Notes under the pieces: model-generated
Told to the model about the DNA's origin: nothing
The model's input: only the letters and a program-made list of their open reading frames with translations
Database searches by the model: none
Position numbers and translations under genes: made by a program
Shown here: positions 37,478 to 46,033 of the stretch, piece by piece
Position numbering within the stretch: position 1 is the first letter of the stretch
Layout of the letters: each line of letters begins with the position of its first letter
Assembly (NCBI RefSeq): GCF_020035535.1
Contig: NZ_CP083350.1
Coordinates: 2,304,501 to 2,368,500, forward strand
Direction: 5' to 3'
Length of the DNA stretch: 64,000 bases
Origin: Ensifer adhaerens
GTDB taxonomy: Bacteria > Pseudomonadota > Alphaproteobacteria > Rhizobiales > Rhizobiaceae

Positions 37478-38128
37478 ATGTCCGCGACAACGACCCCCGG
37501 AAAACTCCTCGTCTCGCCCAGGGATCACACCCTGATCATGATCGATTTTCAGTCGCAGATGTCCTTTGCGACCAAGTCGATCGATGCGGTGCTCCTGCGC
37601 AACAACGCCGCCCTTGTCGCCAATGCGGCGGCAGGCTTCGGCGTTTCGACCATCCTCACGACTGTCGCCGAAAAGACCTTCTCCGGTCCGATGTTCTCCG
37701 AGATCACCGATGCCCTCCCCGGCCAGAAGCTTCTGGACCGCACTTCGATGAACACCTGGGAAGACGCTGCCGTGATCGAAGAGGTCAACCGCATCGGCAA
37801 GAAGCGCCTTGTCATGTGCGGGCTGTGGACCTCGGTTTGCATCGTCGGCCCGGCGCTCTCGGCGCTAGACCAGGGCTTCGAGGTCTATGTCATCGCGGAT
37901 GCCTGCGGCGACGTCTCGGATGAGGCGCACGAGCGGGCGATGGACCGCATGGTGCAGGCCGGTGTCCGGCCGATGACTTCGCTGCAGTACATGCTCGAGC
38001 TTCAGCGCGACTGGGCGCGCACCGAGACCTACGAGATGACCACCGGCATCGCCAAGAAGTTCGGCGGTTCGTACGGCCTCGGCATCATCTATGCCAAGTC
38101 GATGTTCGGCGCGTCCGAAGGCCACTGA
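37478..38128 (+). CDS. isochorismatase-fold cysteine hydrolase (YcaC-like)
   Basis: A 216-aa hydrolase of the isochorismatase superfamily. The catalytic Asp is in LIMIDFQSQM and the nucleophile Cys in CGLWTSVCIVGPALSAL. The C-terminal ELQRDWART segment is typical of the YcaC branch, whose substrate is unknown. ATG 37478 follows AGAAAGAGG. An upstream in-frame ATG-like start at 37430 lies inside the regulatory box region and is rejected. It is the first gene of the seven-gene same-strand set and is preceded by the shared AraC-associated box. Confidence 0.87.
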   Translation: MSATTTPGKLLVSPRDHTLIMIDFQSQMSFATKSIDAVLLRNNAALVANAAAGFGVSTILTTVAEKTFSGPMFSEITDALPGQKLLDRTSMNTWEDAAVIEEVNRIGKKRLVMCGLWTSVCIVGPALSALDQGFEVYVIADACGDVSDEAHERAMDRMVQAGVRPMTSLQYMLELQRDWARTETYEMTTGIAKKFGGSYGLGIIYAKSMFGASEGH

Positions 38129-38211
38129 CAGAACGCTTCTGCGCTCTAGATTAACGCTCTGGCCACAACGATGCGGCCGGGGCGACACTGTCATTCGCGA
38201 AGGAGTTGGCA

Positions 38212-38505
38212 ATGAAGATGTATCTTCTCTCGCTCGGAGCCGGGCTGCTCGTCGGCGTCATCTATTCCCTCTTGAACGTCCGCTCGCCGGCGCCACCTGT
38301 CATCGCGCTCGTCGGATTGCTCGGCATCCTCATCGGGGAGCAATCGGTCCCGCTGGTCAAGCGCGCCCTGTCCGGCGAACCGGTCAATCTCAGCTGGTTC
38401 AACATGCAGTGCATGCCGCACATGTTCGGCCATCTCCCTGGGGGCGGGCAGGCCAGTGCCGGCACGGCGAAGGACGCAGCCGTCAACGATGAAAGGGCCG
38501 GATGA
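38212..38505 (+). CDS. XapX-domain small membrane protein
   Basis: A 97-aa protein whose first half is the XapX domain, two hydrophobic segments (MYLLSLGAGLLVGVIYSLLN and PPVIALVGLLGILIGEQ). The second half is short and contains NMQCMPHMFGH. AGGAG lies just upstream of ATG 38212. XapX proteins often accompany amidohydrolase and isochorismatase genes, as here, but their role is not known. The next gene overlaps its stop codon by 4 bp, implying coupling to the amidohydrolase. Confidence 0.85.
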   Translation: MKMYLLSLGAGLLVGVIYSLLNVRSPAPPVIALVGLLGILIGEQSVPLVKRALSGEPVNLSWFNMQCMPHMFGHLPGGGQASAGTAKDAAVNDERAG

Positions 38506-40487
38506 TGCCCACCCGACGCACGTTCCTCGGCGCAGCCTCGTCGCTTGCCCTGCCTGCTCTCTTTTCGTCGGCCCGCACCGCCGGCGCCCAACAGTCCGGA
38601 GACACCACGATGACGCCCGATCTCATTCTGCACAACGGCCTTGTCACGACGCTCGACCGTGCCAATCCGACTGCCACCGCCGTTGCCATCGCCGACGGCC
38701 TCATTCTTGCGGTCGGCGACGACCGGGCGATCATGGCGCTTTCAGGCCCGGGCACCCGGGTGATCGACCTCAAGGGCAAGCGCGTCCTGCCGGGTCTCAA
38801 CGACAACCATACCCACGTCGTGCGCGGCGGCCTGAACTTCAACATGGAGCTGCGCTGGGACGGCGTGCGTTCGCTTGCCGATGCAATGGCGATGCTGAAG
38901 CGGCAGGTGGCGATCACGCCGGCGCCGCAATGGGTGCGGGTCGTCGGCGGTTTCACCGAGCATCAGTTTGCAGAAAAACGCCTGCCGACGATCGACGAGA
39001 TCAATGCGGTCGCGCCGGATACGCCGGTGTTCCTGCTGCACCTCTACGACCGGGCACTGCTCAATGCCGCAGCACTCCGGGCGGTCGGCTATACCAGGGA
39101 CACGCCGAACCCGCCGGGCGGCGAGATCACCCGGGATGCCAATGGCAACCCGACCGGCCTGCTCCTGGCCAAGCCCAATGCCGGCATCCTCTATTCGACG
39201 CTCGCCAAGGGGCCGAAACTGCCCTTCGACTATCAGGTCAACTCCACCCGCCATTTCATGCGCGAGCTCAACCGCTTGGGGGTCACCAGCGTCATCGACG
39301 CCGGCGGCGGCTTCCAGAACTATCCGGATGACTACGCCGTCATCCAGAAGCTCGCCGACGAAGGCCAGATGACCGTCCGGCTCGCCTACAACCTCTTCAC
39401 CCAGAAGCCGAAGGAGGAAAAGGAGGACTTCCTGAAGTGGACCTCCTCGGTCAAATACAAGCAGGGCAGCGACTACTTCCGCCACAATGGCGCCGGCGAA
39501 ATGCTGGTCTTCTCGGCAGCCGATTTCGAGGACTTCCGCGAGCCGCGCCCGGACATGCCGCCGGAGATGGAGGGCGAACTCGAAGAGGTGGTGCGGATCC
39601 TCGCCGAGAACCGCTGGCCCTGGCGCCTGCATGCGACCTATGACGAAACCATCAGCCGCGCGCTCGATGTCTTCGAGAAGGTCAACCAGGATATACCGCT
39701 CACCGGCATCAACTGGTTCTTCGACCACGCCGAGACGATCTCCGACCGGTCGATCGACCGGATCGCAGCGCTGGGCGGCGGCATCGCCGTCCAGCATCGC
39801 ATGGCCTATCAGGGCGAATACTTCGTCGAGCGCTATGGCCACGGTGCAGCCGAAGCGACGCCGCCGGTGGCCAAGATGCTGGAAAAGGGCGTCAACGTCT
39901 CTGCCGGTACCGATGCGACCCGTGTTGCCTCCTACAACCCTTGGGTCTCGCTGTCCTGGATGGTGACCGGCAAGACGGTCGGCGGCCTGCAGCTCTATCC
40001 GCGCGCCAACTGCCTCGACCGGGAGACGGCGCTTCGGATGTGGACCGAGAAGGTGCAGTGGTTCTCCAACGAGGAGGGCAAGAAGGGGCGTATCGAAAAG
40101 GGGCAGTTCGCCGACCTGATCGTGCCGAACAAGGACTACTTCCACTGCGCCGAGGACGAGATCTCGTTCCTGACCTCGGACCTGACCATGGTCGGCGGCA
40201 AGATCGTCTATGCGGCGGGAGACTTCGCCGCCCACGACGAGAACACGGTGCCGCCGGCGATGCCCGACTGGTCGCCGGTCCGCACCTTCGGCGGCTATGC
40301 CGCCTGGGGCGAGCCTGACGGTGCGGGCAAGAACTCGCTGCGGCGCACCGCCATCACGGCGTGCGGCTGCGCCAGCAACTGCGGCGTCCATGGTCACGAC
40401 CATGCCGGCGCCTGGACGTCAAAGCTGCCGATTGGCGATCTCAAGGGCTTCTTCGGGGCGCTCGGCTGCTCCTGCTGGGCCGTGTGA
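38502..40487 (+). CDS. Tat-exported amidohydrolase (YtcJ-like) with Cys/His tail
   Basis: A 661-aa metal-dependent amidohydrolase. A twin-arginine signal (TRRTFLGAAS, then a hydrophobic ALPALF segment) predicts export of the folded protein. Metal ligands are visible: the HTH pair in NDNHTHVVRGG, His in WRLHATYDE and FDHAETIS, and the terminal Asp in SAGTDATR. The YtcJ/AepA-like branch is large and poorly characterised. Unusually, after the catalytic barrel the protein ends with a Cys/His-rich tail (ACGCASNCGVHGHDHAG, later GCSCWAV) that could bind metal. Its ATG overlaps the xapX stop. Confidence 0.85.
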   Translation: MMPTRRTFLGAASSLALPALFSSARTAGAQQSGDTTMTPDLILHNGLVTTLDRANPTATAVAIADGLILAVGDDRAIMALSGPGTRVIDLKGKRVLPGLNDNHTHVVRGGLNFNMELRWDGVRSLADAMAMLKRQVAITPAPQWVRVVGGFTEHQFAEKRLPTIDEINAVAPDTPVFLLHLYDRALLNAAALRAVGYTRDTPNPPGGEITRDANGNPTGLLLAKPNAGILYSTLAKGPKLPFDYQVNSTRHFMRELNRLGVTSVIDAGGGFQNYPDDYAVIQKLADEGQMTVRLAYNLFTQKPKEEKEDFLKWTSSVKYKQGSDYFRHNGAGEMLVFSAADFEDFREPRPDMPPEMEGELEEVVRILAENRWPWRLHATYDETISRALDVFEKVNQDIPLTGINWFFDHAETISDRSIDRIAALGGGIAVQHRMAYQGEYFVERYGHGAAEATPPVAKMLEKGVNVSAGTDATRVASYNPWVSLSWMVTGKTVGGLQLYPRANCLDRETALRMWTEKVQWFSNEEGKKGRIEKGQFADLIVPNKDYFHCAEDEISFLTSDLTMVGGKIVYAAGDFAAHDENTVPPAMPDWSPVRTFGGYAAWGEPDGAGKNSLRRTAITACGCASNCGVHGHDHAGAWTSKLPIGDLKGFFGALGCSCWAV

Positions 40488-40510
40488 CGATGAAGGAAGG
40501 GAGACGCGAA

Positions 40511-40723
40511 ATGAGAACGATCGTCGGCGCTGTCGCGATGGCAGCCTCCATCCTGATCACTTCTTCGGCCGCACTCGGCGGTGATGGTGCAGCTGCAAAG
40601 GATAACAAGCGCCCCTCTTGGGCGAAGGTCGTGGTGAACCAATCGCCAGCGAAGGCGGGCGCCTATTACAAAGGCATCTCCCGGACCGCGTTCAGCAACT
40701 CGAAATGGCCGCAAACGCGATGA
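40511..40723 (+). CDS. 70-aa exported protein of unknown function
   Basis: A small protein with a clear signal peptide (TIVGAVAMAASILITSSAALG). The mature part is about 47 residues, basic and aromatic (RPSWAKVVVNQSPAKAGAYY, ending SNSKWPQTR). ATG 40511 has GGGAG eight bases upstream; ATG 40490 would add seven charged residues. It lies between the amidohydrolase and DoxX genes on the same strand and is probably in the same message. I do not recognise a family. A periplasmic accessory to the amidohydrolase is speculation. Confidence 0.65.
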   Translation: MRTIVGAVAMAASILITSSAALGGDGAAAKDNKRPSWAKVVVNQSPAKAGAYYKGISRTAFSNSKWPQTR

Positions 40724-40773
40724 GGGCGGCTTAGCCGTCCGTTAAGCCGACGACCATCTGACAAGGAACCCAA

Positions 40774-41232
40774 ATGCCGAGCCTGTCTTCTCTCGAAAAC
40801 AATCTTGCTGCCCGCCTGCGACCGGTGCTCACCAACCGGTGGATCGCATTCATCGGCCTGCTGGCGCTCTGCTCGGCCTACATCCAGGGACCGTTGACGA
40901 AAATACTCGACTTTCCGGGCGCGCTGGCCGAGATGGATCACTTCGGCCTGCATCCGGCGCCGCTCTTTGCCATCGGGGTAATCGTCTTCGAGCTTCTGTT
41001 GTCGGCCCTCATTCTCACGGGGTTCTATCGCTGGGCGGCGGCAATCGCGCTCGCGGCCTTCACGCTCGCCGCAACTTTCCTCGCTTTCCGCTTCTGGGAG
41101 ATGCCGCCGGGCATGGATCGTGCGATGGCGACGAACGGCTTCTTCGAGCATATCGGCCTGGCGGGTGCCTTCCTGCTCGTCGCCTGCTACGATCTGCGCG
41201 AACGGGCATCCGCAGGGAGGGCTTCGCAGTGA
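40774..41232 (+). CDS. DoxX-family membrane protein
   Basis: A 152-aa integral membrane protein with about four hydrophobic helices of the DoxX/DoxD fold (WIAFIGLLALCSAYIQGPLTKI, with the conserved glycine-rich first helix and the F-x-F-H-L-type loop DHFGLHPAP). DoxX proteins are linked to thiosulfate or quinone redox reactions and oxidative stress in some bacteria; here the role is unknown. AAGGAACCC precedes ATG 40774. The GTG start of the following MFS gene overlaps its stop by 4 bp. Confidence 0.85.
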   Translation: MPSLSSLENNLAARLRPVLTNRWIAFIGLLALCSAYIQGPLTKILDFPGALAEMDHFGLHPAPLFAIGVIVFELLLSALILTGFYRWAAAIALAAFTLAATFLAFRFWEMPPGMDRAMATNGFFEHIGLAGAFLLVACYDLRERASAGRASQ

Positions 41233-42827
41233 CGGCAGCGAAAGAGAGCGCTGGCACGTTTGCGCCGTTGCGGCAGAAGGTTTTTGCGGTCCTGTGGGTC
41301 GCAACGATCATCGGCAATACCGGCAGCTTTGTCCGTGATGTCGCGAGCTCCTGGCTTGTCACCGACCTGTCGGCGACTCCGGCCGCCGTTTCCATGGTTC
41401 AGGCGGCAGCGACGCTGCCGATCTTCCTGCTCGCCATTCCTGCAGGGGTGCTCTCGGATATTCTCGACCGGCGCAAGTTCCTGATCGCCGTGCAGTTCCT
41501 GCTTGCATCCGCAAGTCTCTGCCTGCTGTTTCTCTCCGCCACGGGCCTGCAGTCCGTGAGCTCGCTGATTGCCCTGACCTTCGTTGGCGGGATAGGGGCC
41601 GCTCTCGTCGCCCCCACCTGGCAGGCGATCGTGCCGGAACTCGTTTCGCGGCAGGACGTCAAGGGCGCGGTGGCGCTGAACTCGCTCGGCATCAACATCG
41701 CCCGCGCGATCGGACCCGCGCTCGGCGGTCTGCTGCTTGCCTGGCTCGGTGCAGCCGTCACCTACGGTGTCGATGTCATCAGCTATGTCTTCGTCATTGC
41801 TGCGCTTCTCTGGTGGCGGCGCGGCGTATCAGACGACGATGCCCTTGCGGAGCGCTTCTTCGGCGCCTTCCGGGCGGGCTTGCGCTATGCGCGCGCCAGC
41901 CATGAGTTGCACGTGGTCCTGCTGCGTGCAGCGGTGTTCTTCGCCTTTTCGAGTGCGATCTGGGCGCTGCTGCCGCTGGTCGCCCGGCAGCTTCTCGGCG
42001 GTGGCGCCAGCTTCTACGGTATCCTGCTCGGTGCCGTCGGCGCGGGTGCAATCGGCGGCGCGCTGGTGATGCCGCACCTGCGTGCCCGGATGGATGCAGA
42101 CGGGTTGCTGCTGATGTCGGCGGTGCTCACGGCTGCGGTGATGGGCGTACTCTCGTTCGCGCCGGCGCAATGGGTGGCGGTTGTCGCCTTGCTGGTTTGC
42201 GGTGCCGCCTGGATAACGGCGTTGACGACGTTGAACAGCACCGCGCAAGCCATCCTTCCCAACTGGGTGCGGGGGCGCACGCTCGCCGTCTATCTCACGG
42301 TCTTCAACGGAGCCATGACCGGCGGCAGCCTGGCCTGGGGCGCCATCGCCGAGGCGATCGGCGTGCCCTTCACGCTCGCGGTGGCGGCCATCGGCCTTCT
42401 TTGCGTCGGGTTCGTTTTCCACGCCATGAAACTGCCGAAGGGCGAAGCGGACCTTATTCCCTCCAACCACTGGCCGGAGCCGCTGACCAGCGAGCCGGTC
42501 GAACACGATCGCGGTCCCGTGCTCGTGCTGATCGAGTACACGATCGACAAGGCGGATCGCTCCGAGTTTCTGCAGGCGCTCGCCCGCCTGTCGCACGAGC
42601 GCCGCCGCGACGGCGCCTATGGCTGGGGCGTGACCGAGGACGCGGCTGATAGCGGCCGCATGGTGGAGTGGTTCATGGTCGAGTCCTGGGCCGAACATCT
42701 GCGCCAGCACAAGCGCGTCTCCAAGGCCGATGCGGATGTCCAGGAGGACGTTCGTCGCTTTCATAAAGGACCGGCGGTGCCGGTCGTACACCACCTTCTC
42801 GCGATCAACCGACCTCATCTCGGTTGA
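41229..42827 (+). CDS. MFS exporter (EntS-like) fused to C-terminal ABM-like domain
   Basis: A 532-aa protein. The first about 410 residues form a twelve-helix major-facilitator transporter of the MFS_3/EntS exporter branch (VRDVASSWLVTDLSATPAAVSMVQ; APTWQAIVPELVSRQDVKGAVALNSLG). The last about 110 residues are soluble and resemble an antibiotic-biosynthesis-monooxygenase/dimeric ferredoxin-like domain (VLVLIEYTIDKADRSEFLQAL, VEWFMVESWAEHLRQHKRV). This architecture recurs in the DUF894-type family. The start is GTG 41229, overlapping the doxX stop. It may export a product of the cluster; the soluble domain could sense or modify it. Confidence 0.85.
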   Translation: MTAAKESAGTFAPLRQKVFAVLWVATIIGNTGSFVRDVASSWLVTDLSATPAAVSMVQAAATLPIFLLAIPAGVLSDILDRRKFLIAVQFLLASASLCLLFLSATGLQSVSSLIALTFVGGIGAALVAPTWQAIVPELVSRQDVKGAVALNSLGINIARAIGPALGGLLLAWLGAAVTYGVDVISYVFVIAALLWWRRGVSDDDALAERFFGAFRAGLRYARASHELHVVLLRAAVFFAFSSAIWALLPLVARQLLGGGASFYGILLGAVGAGAIGGALVMPHLRARMDADGLLLMSAVLTAAVMGVLSFAPAQWVAVVALLVCGAAWITALTTLNSTAQAILPNWVRGRTLAVYLTVFNGAMTGGSLAWGAIAEAIGVPFTLAVAAIGLLCVGFVFHAMKLPKGEADLIPSNHWPEPLTSEPVEHDRGPVLVLIEYTIDKADRSEFLQALARLSHERRRDGAYGWGVTEDAADSGRMVEWFMVESWAEHLRQHKRVSKADADVQEDVRRFHKGPAVPVVHHLLAINRPHLG

Positions 42828-42914
42828 AGCGGGTTGCGTTCCCTGGCGCCATTGCCGGCGCCGTGGAGCGTGCCAGGCATACCACCCTAGAACCCTAACA
42901 AAGGAACCGCTCCC

Positions 42915-43740
42915 ATGACCGAGAGCTACGTCAGGACTGATGATGGCGTCGATATCTTCTACAAGGATTGGGGCTCGGGCCAGCCAATCGTCTTTCACCA
43001 CGGCTGGCCGCTATCGGCAGACGATTGGGACGCGCAGATGCTCTATTTCGTCAACAAGGGCTTTCGCGTCATTGCCCATGACCGCCGTGGCCACGGCCGC
43101 TCGACGCAGGTGAGCGAAGGTCATGACATCGCGCATTACGCCAAGGATGTTGCGGCACTGACCAACAAGCTCGGTCTGAGCGATGCGATTCATATCGGCC
43201 ACTCCACCGGAGGCGGTGAAGCTGTTGCCTATGCGTCACGGCGGCGGCAGGGTCGCCAAGCTGATCATCGTCGGTGCTGTGCCGCCGATCATGGTCAAGA
43301 CGGCGAACAACCCAGGCGGCCTGCCGATCGAGGTGTTCGACGGCTTCCGTGCGGCGCTTGCCGCCAACCGGGCGCAGTTCTTCCTCGACGTTCCGGCCGG
43401 CCCCTTCTACGGCTACAACCGGCCGGGTGCCGAGGCATCCGAAGGCGTGATCCGCAACTGGTGGCGCCAGGGCATGATGGGCAGCGCCAAGGCCCATTAC
43501 GAGGGCATCAAGGCCTTCTCGGAAACCGACTTCACCGAAGACCTCAAGGCGATCGAAGTCCCAACGCTGGTCATGCATGGCGATGACGACCAGATCGTGC
43601 CGATCGACGACAGCGCGCGGCTTGCCGTCAAGTTGCTGAAGAACGGCACGCTCAAGGTCTATGAGGGCTACGCCCACGGCATGCTGACGACCCATGCCGA
43701 CGTCATCAATCCTGACCTGCTTGCCTTCATCAAGGCCTAA
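42915..43740 (+). pseudogene. frameshifted chloroperoxidase-like alpha/beta hydrolase
   Basis: Reading from ATG 42915 gives a normal non-haem chloroperoxidase/esterase N-terminus (FHHGWPLSADDWD, RRGHGRS and the nucleophile elbow GHSTGGG). The frame is lost at about 43233. The family continuation (RHGGGRVAKLIIVGAVPPIM through MHGDDDQIVP and GYAHGM, with the catalytic Asp and His) runs in another frame from about 43234 to the stop at 43740. Compared with expected GGGE..ARY(V/I)ARHG spacing, a net 5 bases appear missing. The two parts would make a protein of about 275 aa. Either a recent inactivating deletion or a sequence error; both halves are otherwise well preserved. Confidence 0.8.
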
Positions 43741-43800
43741 AAGGCTGGCATGATCCGCAGCGTCCCGGTACCGCGGACCGTGCCGGGACAGATCTTGATG

Positions 43801-43830
43801 CCCGCACCGTGTTGAGCGGTGCGGGTTTTA
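43801..43830. terminator. rho-independent terminator
   Basis: A perfect 9-bp stem (CCCGCACCG / CGGTGCGGG) with a 7-nt loop is followed by TTTTAT. It ends the seven-gene set and faces the convergent LysR gene. Confidence 0.85.
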
Positions 43831-43834
43831 TCAT

Positions 43835-44728
43835 TCAGGCGCTTGCCTTGGCGGTTTTGCCAAGGGCGCCCACCAACCGGTCGATGAACACGCGCACCTT
43901 GGGCGCGACCAGTTTCGTCGTCGGGTACACGGCCCAGATCGCCAGTGTCTCAGGTGCGACGTCTTCGAGGCGGATGCGTATCAGCCGCCCCGCATCGAGA
44001 TCGTCGGCAATGTTCCAGTCGGAGAGCAGGGTGATGCCTGCACCGGCGAGGCACGCCGCATGGCATCCTTCGATGCTTGTCGACGAGAATCGGCTCTGCA
44101 ATCGCACATGCGTCTCGTTCCCGGCGCTCACAAAGGTCCAATGATTGACGCCGTGCAAGGGCAGGCATTGATGGTTGATGAGATCGCCCGTGGTCCGTGG
44201 CCTTCCGTGCTTCTCGACATAGGATGGCGAAACGACGAGGGAACGCGGGTTTTCGGCCATTTTTTTGGCGATGAGGCTGCTGTCCTTCAGGCGTGCGATG
44301 CGGATCGCCAGATCGATGCCCGACGCTACCAGGTCAGGCATGGTGTCGCTCATATCGAGTGCGACCTTGAGCCCGGGATGATCGTCAAGCAACAAGGGCA
44401 TGAGTGGAGCAACCACCTTGGTCGGGAAGGCAACCGGCGCCGAGACGCGCAGGAGGCCGGTCGCCCCATCATCGCCGCCCTTAAGCAGCGTTCGCGCCTG
44501 CTGTTCGGTTTCGAGAAGCGCCTGGGCATAGGGCAGAAAGGACTCGCCCTCCGGCGTCAGCGACAGCGAGCGGGTGGTGCGATGCATGAGCCGCACACCA
44601 AGCGTCTGCTCCAGGGCAGCGAGCCGCCGCGTCGCGATCATGGGTGTGATGCCAAGCCGTCGCGCGGCCTCGGCGAGACTGCCGCCGCTTGCCGCTGCAG
44701 TGAAGACGAGGACTTCTTCAAGGTTCAT
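43835..44728 (-). CDS. LysR-family transcriptional regulator
   Basis: A 297-aa LysR regulator with an N-terminal helix-turn-helix (LAEAARRLGITPMIATRRLAALE) and an effector domain of the CrgA/DmlR-like type (VSAPVAFPTKVVAPLMPLLL). ATG 44728 has GGAAA upstream. The frame stays open for 38 further codons, which lie in the control region and are not used. It is divergent from an MFS exporter across 103 bp that contains a LysR-like dyad, so control of that exporter is likely. Confidence 0.9.
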   Translation of the reverse strand: MNLEEVLVFTAAASGGSLAEAARRLGITPMIATRRLAALEQTLGVRLMHRTTRSLSLTPEGESFLPYAQALLETEQQARTLLKGGDDGATGLLRVSAPVAFPTKVVAPLMPLLLDDHPGLKVALDMSDTMPDLVASGIDLAIRIARLKDSSLIAKKMAENPRSLVVSPSYVEKHGRPRTTGDLINHQCLPLHGVNHWTFVSAGNETHVRLQSRFSSTSIEGCHAACLAGAGITLLSDWNIADDLDAGRLIRIRLEDVAPETLAIWAVYPTTKLVAPKVRVFIDRLVGALGKTAKASA

Positions 44729-44730
44729 TG

Positions 44731-44745
44731 TATCGATTTCCGATA
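44731..44745. promoter_or_regulatory. dyad in lysR/MFS divergent promoter
   Basis: TATCGATTTCCGATA has 5-bp complementary arms (TATCG / CGATA) and lies immediately upstream of the lysR start. CGATA also recurs twice at 44779-44794. Candidate LysR binding sites. Confidence 0.4.
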
Positions 44746-44831
44746 TTCTGGTATCCACAATGATGGAGCTACATCGTATTTCGATAAAGCGATAGATCAA
44801 GCCCATCTCCTCAATGAGAAGGGCAAGTGAA

Positions 44832-46025
44832 ATGGATACCAACGAAACGGAGCATTCCGGCCTCGGCCGAGCCCGCCTCTATGCCATGGCCGTCGCCAGC
44901 GGCATCGCGGTCGCAAACATCTATTACAATCAGCCGCTGCTCGGCCTCATCGAGGCCGAGTTTCCCGGTGAGCCGGCCATTGGCCTGCTGCCGACGGCGA
45001 CGCAGCTTGGCTACGCGCTGGGCCTGCTGCTTCTATTGCCACTCGGCGATATCGTTCGGCGGCGGCGCCTGATCGTCGGCCAGTTCCTGGCGATCGCGAT
45101 TGCGGCCGCTGCCGCGGCTTTGGCACAGTCGCCTTTTCTGCTGATCGTCGCCTCAGTGCTGCTGGGCGCCAGCGCCACTGTCGCGCAGCAGATCGTCCCG
45201 ATCGCTGCGATGCTCTCTAAGCCTGACAAGCGCGGTGCGGCGATCGGCACGGTCATGGCCGGCGTCTTGACCGGGATCCTGCTCAGCCGCACGATCTCCG
45301 GCTTCGTTGGCGCCCACGCCGGCTGGCGCGAGATGTTCTGGGCAAGCGTACCTCTTGCCCTTGCCGCCTCGCTCTTGATGGTCCGGACCCTGCCGGATCT
45401 GCGGTCTGCGTTGCGTTTACCCTATCGCGAAGCCCTTGTTTCGCTCGTCACGCTTTGGCGACGCGAGCCCGCGCTCCGTCTGGCTTCCGTGGTGCAGGCG
45501 GCGCTGTTCGCCTCTTTCACGGCGTTCTGGACCGTGCTTGCACTTTATCTCGCGACACCGCGTTTCAATCTGGGCGCGGATGCTGCCGGCCTGTTCGGCA
45601 TTGTCGGCGCGATCGGCGTCTTTGCAGCACCGATCGCCGGCAGGGTGGCAGATCGACGGGGCGCACGGTCCGTCGTCTGGCTCGGGGCGGCGCTGACGCT
45701 CTCTGCCTGGGGCGTTCTTGGCGCCTGGGCCTCGCTCGCCGGACTGGTGATTGGCGTCATTGTGCTCGACATCGGCATCCAGGTCGCGCTGATCGCCAAC
45801 CAGCATATCATCTATGCGCTCGAGCCGGCGGCGCGCAGCCGCATCAATACGGTCTTCATGACCAGCATGTTTCTTGGAGGATCGGCAGGTTCGGCCCTGT
45901 CCTTCGCCGCCTGGAGCTATGGGGCTTGGTTCGGTGTCAGCGTGCTCGGTCTCGCACTTGCGGGGCTGGCGCTCGCTGCCATGCTGCTTGCTCGGCGAGC
46001 GGCAAGGTTGGCGATCTCGCGCTGA
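44832..46025 (+). CDS. MFS transporter
   Basis: A 397-aa twelve-helix major-facilitator protein. The N-terminus (VANIYYNQPLLGLIEAEF) and the LGDIVRRRRLIVGQF loop between helices 2 and 3 are typical of the YgaY/NepI-like exporter subgroup. ATG 44832 follows GAAGGGCAAGTGAA. The divergent LysR gene is the probable regulator. The substrate is unknown; drug or metabolite export is the family expectation. Confidence 0.87.
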   Translation: MDTNETEHSGLGRARLYAMAVASGIAVANIYYNQPLLGLIEAEFPGEPAIGLLPTATQLGYALGLLLLLPLGDIVRRRRLIVGQFLAIAIAAAAAALAQSPFLLIVASVLLGASATVAQQIVPIAAMLSKPDKRGAAIGTVMAGVLTGILLSRTISGFVGAHAGWREMFWASVPLALAASLLMVRTLPDLRSALRLPYREALVSLVTLWRREPALRLASVVQAALFASFTAFWTVLALYLATPRFNLGADAAGLFGIVGAIGVFAAPIAGRVADRRGARSVVWLGAALTLSAWGVLGAWASLAGLVIGVIVLDIGIQVALIANQHIIYALEPAARSRINTVFMTSMFLGGSAGSALSFAAWSYGAWFGVSVLGLALAGLALAAMLLARRAARLAISR

Positions 46026-46033
46026 CGGCGAGG

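Noticed and set aside
38742..40403. A 553-codon open frame on the minus strand
   Set aside because: It is antisense to the Tat amidohydrolase gene, which has signal, metal motifs and a coupled start; the reverse frame has no family features.
43225..43240. Programmed ribosomal frameshift in the chloroperoxidase-like gene
   Set aside because: There is no slippery heptamer or downstream pseudoknot, and the family is not known to need frameshifting; deletion or error is simpler.
43183..43740. Independent short hydrolase gene starting within the chloroperoxidase region
   Set aside because: It lacks the nucleophile elbow and its own ribosome site; it is the displaced 3' half of the frameshifted gene.
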